This document shows, piece by piece, positions 60,617 through 64,000 of a stretch of DNA of 64,000 bases; position 1 is the stretch's first letter, and each line of letters opens with the position of its first letter. The position numbers and the translations under genes are program-made. A model generated the notes under the pieces. It was not told the DNA's origin and did no database searches. It saw nothing but the letters and a program-made list of their open reading frames with translations. The stretch is from Deltaproteobacteria bacterium (lineage in GTDB: Bacteria; Myxococcota_A; Polyangia; Polyangiales; Polyangiaceae): positions 62,001 through 126,000 of the forward strand of contig JACRCQ010000028.1 in NCBI GenBank assembly GCA_016218915.1, given 5' to 3'.

Positions 60617-60958
60617 CGTCAACACCTAGCTCGCTGCCCGGGGATCCGCCACGGTGATCGTGTGGAGCAACGGAGAAATGCACAGGCGATGCGCTCAAAA
60701 GAATAGGCGGAACTCAGGAACATCGCGCACGGACGAAACGGCTGGAACCGCGTTTCGGCCACCGCGCGGCGCGCTTGTTTTCGTGCTGTCCGGCGATCCG
60801 ATGCCCCCTGACCCGATGCGTCATCGGCAAGTGTCCCGAACAGCTGATCTTGTCGTCTTCCGAATCGTGCTGCATTCGTCCTATCGTGCGCCCCATCACG
60901 AGCTGTCTGGCAATCCAACCCTGTCACCGGTTTCCCAAGCGGCACAGCGAGCTCACCT
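60617..60958. other. Intergenic stretch between hemerythrin and yfcF genes
   Basis: 342 bp separating divergent genes; it should contain both promoters. Open frames on both strands lack motifs. No repeat or hairpin stands out. Confidence 0.4.
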
Positions 60959-61609
60959 ATGTCCACTGCCAACCTCACCCTGCATGTCGATTCCTTCTGG
61001 GTCAGCCCCTACGCGTTCTCCTGCTTCCTGGCGCTGCGCGAGAAGGGACTGCCGTTCGAGATCGCCGAGGTCGCGCTGCATCACGGCGACCAACGCAAGC
61101 CACCGTTCCGTGATCGCTCGCTGACCGCAAAGGTCCCGGTCCTCGAGCACGACGGCTTCTGGCTCTCCGAATCCATGGCCATCGTCGAGTACCTCGAGGA
61201 GATGTTCCCGTCGCCGCAGTTCCCGCGCGTGCTTCCCCTGGAGCCCCGAGACCGCGGCCGCGCGCGCCAGCTGATGTCATGGCTGCGCTCGGATCTGCTC
61301 GCGCTCCGCGAGGAACGACCCACGCGAACCATGTTCTACCCCGCCAGGACCGAGCCTCTCTCGCCCAGAGCGCGCGAAGCAGCCGACAAGCTCCTGCGGG
61401 TGGCGGGGCAGCTGATCAATCCTGGGGCCGCGACGCTGTTCGGCTCGTGGTGCCTGGCGGACGCTGACCTGGCGCTGATGCTTCAGAGGCTGCTGATCGC
61501 CGGAGATGAGGTACCTGAGAGGATCGCCGCGTTCGCGCGCTTGCAGTGGAGCCGCCCCTCGGTGCTCCAGTTCGTGGAACACCCGCGCGCGCCCTTCGTG
61601 GCGCACTGA
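60959..61609 (+). CDS. yfcF: Glutathione transferase YfcF
   Basis: A 216-residue GST closely following E. coli YfcF: SFWVSPYAFSCFLALREKGLPFEI, AKVPVLEHDGFWLSESMAIVEYLEE, RARQLMSWLRSDLLALREERPT, LFGSWCLADADLALMLQRL and GDEVPERI. It conjugates or reduces with glutathione and protects against peroxides in E. coli. The glutathione-binding SES residues and the C-terminal helical domain are complete. Confidence 0.95.
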   Translation: MSTANLTLHVDSFWVSPYAFSCFLALREKGLPFEIAEVALHHGDQRKPPFRDRSLTAKVPVLEHDGFWLSESMAIVEYLEEMFPSPQFPRVLPLEPRDRGRARQLMSWLRSDLLALREERPTRTMFYPARTEPLSPRAREAADKLLRVAGQLINPGAATLFGSWCLADADLALMLQRLLIAGDEVPERIAAFARLQWSRPSVLQFVEHPRAPFVAH

Positions 61610-61644
61610 CGCTTCAATCCTTTCCCCTGGGCGCCCAGCCTGAT

Positions 61645-64000
61645 ATGGGAGCGCCCGTGACTTCCAAGACATTGCTCGTCCGAATCGCGTTCGCGATCGT
61701 GACCGCCTCGTTGCTGCTCAGCGAGATTGCGTTGACGCGCCTGTTCTCAGGCACGATTGGCTACTACTTCGCTTTCATGAGCATCAGCGTGGCGATGCTC
61801 GGCCTGGGCGCAGGCAGCCTGTACGTCACCTTGCGCGGCAAGGTGAAGCCGTCGGCGCACTCGCGAGCAGCCTTGGCATCGACCGGGCTGGCCCTGGCCG
61901 GCGTGGCCTCGACCCTGGCGTACCTGCGATTCTACCCTTCCATGGGATTGCAGGGGATGAGCGGCCAGCTCGCGTACGTGCTGCTGTTTGGCGCGCTGTT
62001 CTTCCCATTCCTGTTCGGTGGCGTGCTGATCTCGATCATCTTCGAGGCGCACAGGGGCGAGTTCGGGGTCATGTACGCGGTCGACCTCGCGGGCGCAGCG
62101 GTGGGGTGCGTGGTGGCCGTGCTCCTGCTCGATCACGTGCCGGCTCCCTCGGCCATGCTCCTGATCAGCGCACTCGCCGGGCTCGGCGCGCCGCTGTTCT
62201 ACCTGTCGACGGGCGAGAAGCGCTCCGCGGCAGTTTCGGGTGTCGTCGCGGTGTGCTGCGCGTGCACGCCTCTAGTCCTGCGGGGCTCGGCCCTGCTCTC
62301 GCCGAACGTGATCCGCAACCAGGTGCTGCCTGTGCTGGTCACCGACAAGTGGAACGACTTCTCGCGCGTGATCGTCAAGAAGGGCCCCTTCTACACCTGG
62401 GGTCTGAGCCAGAGGTACCCGGAGGTCCGCGAGCCGCAGTTCGACCTTTTGATCGAAGGCGTCGCGGGCACGCAGATCCAGGACTTCCACGACCGAGACT
62501 TCCATCGGCTCGACTTCCTCCGGTACGACATCGGCTCGCTGCCGCACCTGCTGCGTCCCACCGGCTCTGCGCTCACGCTGGGCGTGGGAGGCGGGCTCGA
62601 CGTGCTCACGGCGCGCTACTTCAACAAGGCGCCGGTGGTAGGCGTGGAGGTCAACCCGCTGGTCGGATCCATCGTCAACAACGACTTCGGAGACTACTCG
62701 GGACGCCCCTACTACCTGCCGGAAGTGCAGGTATTCTTCGAGAATGCCCGCACGTTCGTCAAGCGCGACAAGGCCCTGTACGACGTAGTGACGGTGACGT
62801 GGGTCGACTCCGGGGCAGCTACGGGCGCCGGCGCATTCGCGCTCACCGAGAACTACCTGTACACGGTCGATGCATTCCGGGACTACATGGCGCGGCTCAA
62901 GGACGATGGCGTGCTGACGTTCATGCGGTCGCGCTACTCACCGGAGTCCGATGCGATCAAGGGGATCGGCATCGCGGTCGAGGCCATGACCGCGATCGGC
63001 ATCCAGTCCCCGGAGCGGAACATCATCGTCACCTCGGTCAAGAGCCCGCACTTCGGCTGGCGGGAGCTGACCCACGTGATGCTCAAGAAGAAGCCGTTCA
63101 CGCCCGAGGAGATCGCGATCGTCGACGAGGCCCGCGGGCGGCTGTGGTTCGCGGATCTGTACACGCCCGGGCGCACGAACGGGGATCCTCCGATCACGAA
63201 TTTGATCACCAACCGCGATCGCGAGCAGGTGTACGCGTCGTTCAACTTCGACATGGCTCCGACGACGGATGATCGGCCGTTCTACTTCTTCCTTCGGGAG
63301 TGGCGGGGGCATCCGGCGACGCGCGACGTGCTGACGCTGCGCCAGTCGATCATCACGATCTTCGTGCTGATCGCTGCGTTCCTGGTGGTGCCGCTGATCG
63401 TGGTCCTCAAGAGGGGAATCCGATCGCCCGCCGGCGTGGTCACCCCGTCGATCTACTTCGGCCTGCTCGGCCTCGGGTTCATGCTGGTCGAGATGAAGCT
63501 GCTGCAGCAGAGCGTGCTGGTGGTCGGCAACCCCACGCTGTCGCTGGCCGCTGTGCTCTCGTCGCTGCTGCTGTCCACCGGAGCCGGCGCATTGCTCAGC
63601 GAGAGGATTAAAAAGTCGAACGCGAGCCGGTCACGGGCCGGCCTGGTGTTCGGCGTGCTGATCGTGGCGCTGCTGGTCGCGATGGTGATCGCAGAGCCCC
63701 TGGCGAACTGGCTGACCGGCTTCCCGATCGCCGTGCGCACGGCCGGGCTGGTGCTTTCCATCGCTCCGCTCGGGCTGCTGCTCGGCTGTCCGTTGCCGCT
63801 CGGGATGTCGACGCTGGGGGAGGACGAGCACGCAGGCGGGATGGTTGCCTGGTGCTGGGGCATCAACGGCTTGATGGGGGTCGCAGGCAGCGGTGTCGCA
63901 ATCTACCTGGCCATCCACTGGGGGCTGAAGATGGCCTTCCTCGCCGGAGTCGCCTGCTATCTGGTGGCAGCGTCGCTGTACCTTCTGCGCCTGTCACGGC
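61645..64000 (+). CDS. Membrane spermidine-synthase-like protein, cut at the window end
   Basis: At least 785 residues, still open at base 64000. The first 220 residues hold about seven membrane segments (LLLSEIALTRLFSGTIGYYF ... VMYAVDLAGAAVGC). The middle (about 310-540) is a Rossmann methyltransferase-like domain with SAM/dcSAM motif LGVGGGLDVLTARYF, VVGVEVNPLVG, YDVVTVTW and TDDRPFYFF. About five more segments follow. Such polytopic SpeE homologues are common in environmental bacteria, function unproven. ATG 61645 or GTG 61657 may start it. Confidence 0.85.
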   Translation, partial: MGAPVTSKTLLVRIAFAIVTASLLLSEIALTRLFSGTIGYYFAFMSISVAMLGLGAGSLYVTLRGKVKPSAHSRAALASTGLALAGVASTLAYLRFYPSMGLQGMSGQLAYVLLFGALFFPFLFGGVLISIIFEAHRGEFGVMYAVDLAGAAVGCVVAVLLLDHVPAPSAMLLISALAGLGAPLFYLSTGEKRSAAVSGVVAVCCACTPLVLRGSALLSPNVIRNQVLPVLVTDKWNDFSRVIVKKGPFYTWGLSQRYPEVREPQFDLLIEGVAGTQIQDFHDRDFHRLDFLRYDIGSLPHLLRPTGSALTLGVGGGLDVLTARYFNKAPVVGVEVNPLVGSIVNNDFGDYSGRPYYLPEVQVFFENARTFVKRDKALYDVVTVTWVDSGAATGAGAFALTENYLYTVDAFRDYMARLKDDGVLTFMRSRYSPESDAIKGIGIAVEAMTAIGIQSPERNIIVTSVKSPHFGWRELTHVMLKKKPFTPEEIAIVDEARGRLWFADLYTPGRTNGDPPITNLITNRDREQVYASFNFDMAPTTDDRPFYFFLREWRGHPATRDVLTLRQSIITIFVLIAAFLVVPLIVVLKRGIRSPAGVVTPSIYFGLLGLGFMLVEMKLLQQSVLVVGNPTLSLAAVLSSLLLSTGAGALLSERIKKSNASRSRAGLVFGVLIVALLVAMVIAEPLANWLTGFPIAVRTAGLVLSIAPLGLLLGCPLPLGMSTLGEDEHAGGMVAWCWGINGLMGVAGSGVAIYLAIHWGLKMAFLAGVACYLVAASLYLLRLSR

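Overview
The window is high-GC DNA with the signature of a Myxococcota (myxobacterial, probably Polyangia-like) chromosome. The evidence is a glycoside hydrolase ending in a MYXO-CTERM sorting tail, about twenty predicted secreted lipoproteins with Gly/Ala/Thr/Ser-rich linkers, Stig1-like and MopE-like Cys/Asp-rich repeats, a PAS-GAF hybrid kinase and few long operons. No complete rRNA, tRNA, CRISPR array, prophage or insertion sequence was recognised. Most genes are single or in pairs of alternating orientation; many start choices rest on a lipobox or Shine-Dalgarno-like sequence and are stated in each entry.

Layout. 1-5.9 kb: a decayed DUF1016 (YhcG) nuclease remnant, an alpha/beta hydrolase, a PIN toxin/antitoxin pair, a small lipoprotein with TerC, and a chromate transporter translationally coupled to an AhpD-like protein, next to a Cys-rich ArsR regulator. 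5.9-30.5 kb: a surface and signalling zone. It holds a Stig1-repeat/RCC1 lipoprotein, a VWA-like lipoprotein, a receiver domain fused to an ADP-ribosylglycohydrolase, a GYF-domain gene and its partner, a class V aminotransferase, GH16, a metallo-beta-lactamase protein, a histidine kinase overlapping a PstS-like binding lipoprotein, a deacetylase-like lipoprotein, ThpR, a class II photolyase and several Cys-rich lipoproteins.

30.6-36.5 kb: an arsenic island of two adjacent units reading the same way. Unit one is arsR, acr3, a thioredoxin-like/ArsC fusion, a membrane thioredoxin and a 60-residue membrane peptide, mostly with 4-bp overlaps. Unit two is a second arsR with a palindromic operator at its start codon, an ArsP-type permease, a small thioredoxin, a CcdA-like membrane protein and a thioredoxin-like lipoprotein. 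The gene set suggests arsenate reduction, arsenite export and a membrane thiol relay serving the ArsP-type permease.

36.5-43.7 kb: a prolyl oligopeptidase, an ImcH-like multiheme quinol dehydrogenase and, divergent from it, a lipoprotein form of protein-arginine deiminase (PAD) with all four catalytic residues, followed by a HEAT-repeat protein. A 46-bp tandem repeat, a 7-bp tandem repeat and a tRNA T-arm-like remnant follow.

43.7-64 kb: a MopE-repeat lipoprotein, further lipoproteins, ThiE, a Sel1 protein overlapping a convergent M20 peptidase, a SUKH-like protein, a PAS-GAF hybrid kinase divergent from an AurF-type diiron protein, a TPR membrane protein, an Smr protein, an iron-type solute-binding lipoprotein, a hemerythrin protein, YfcF and a membrane spermidine-synthase-like protein cut by the window end. 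The most notable items are the bacterial PAD, the receiver/ADP-ribosylglycohydrolase fusion, the kinase/binding-lipoprotein pair, the ImcH-like cytochrome, the arsenic redox genes and a 24-bp repeat that supplies the stop codons of two unrelated genes.
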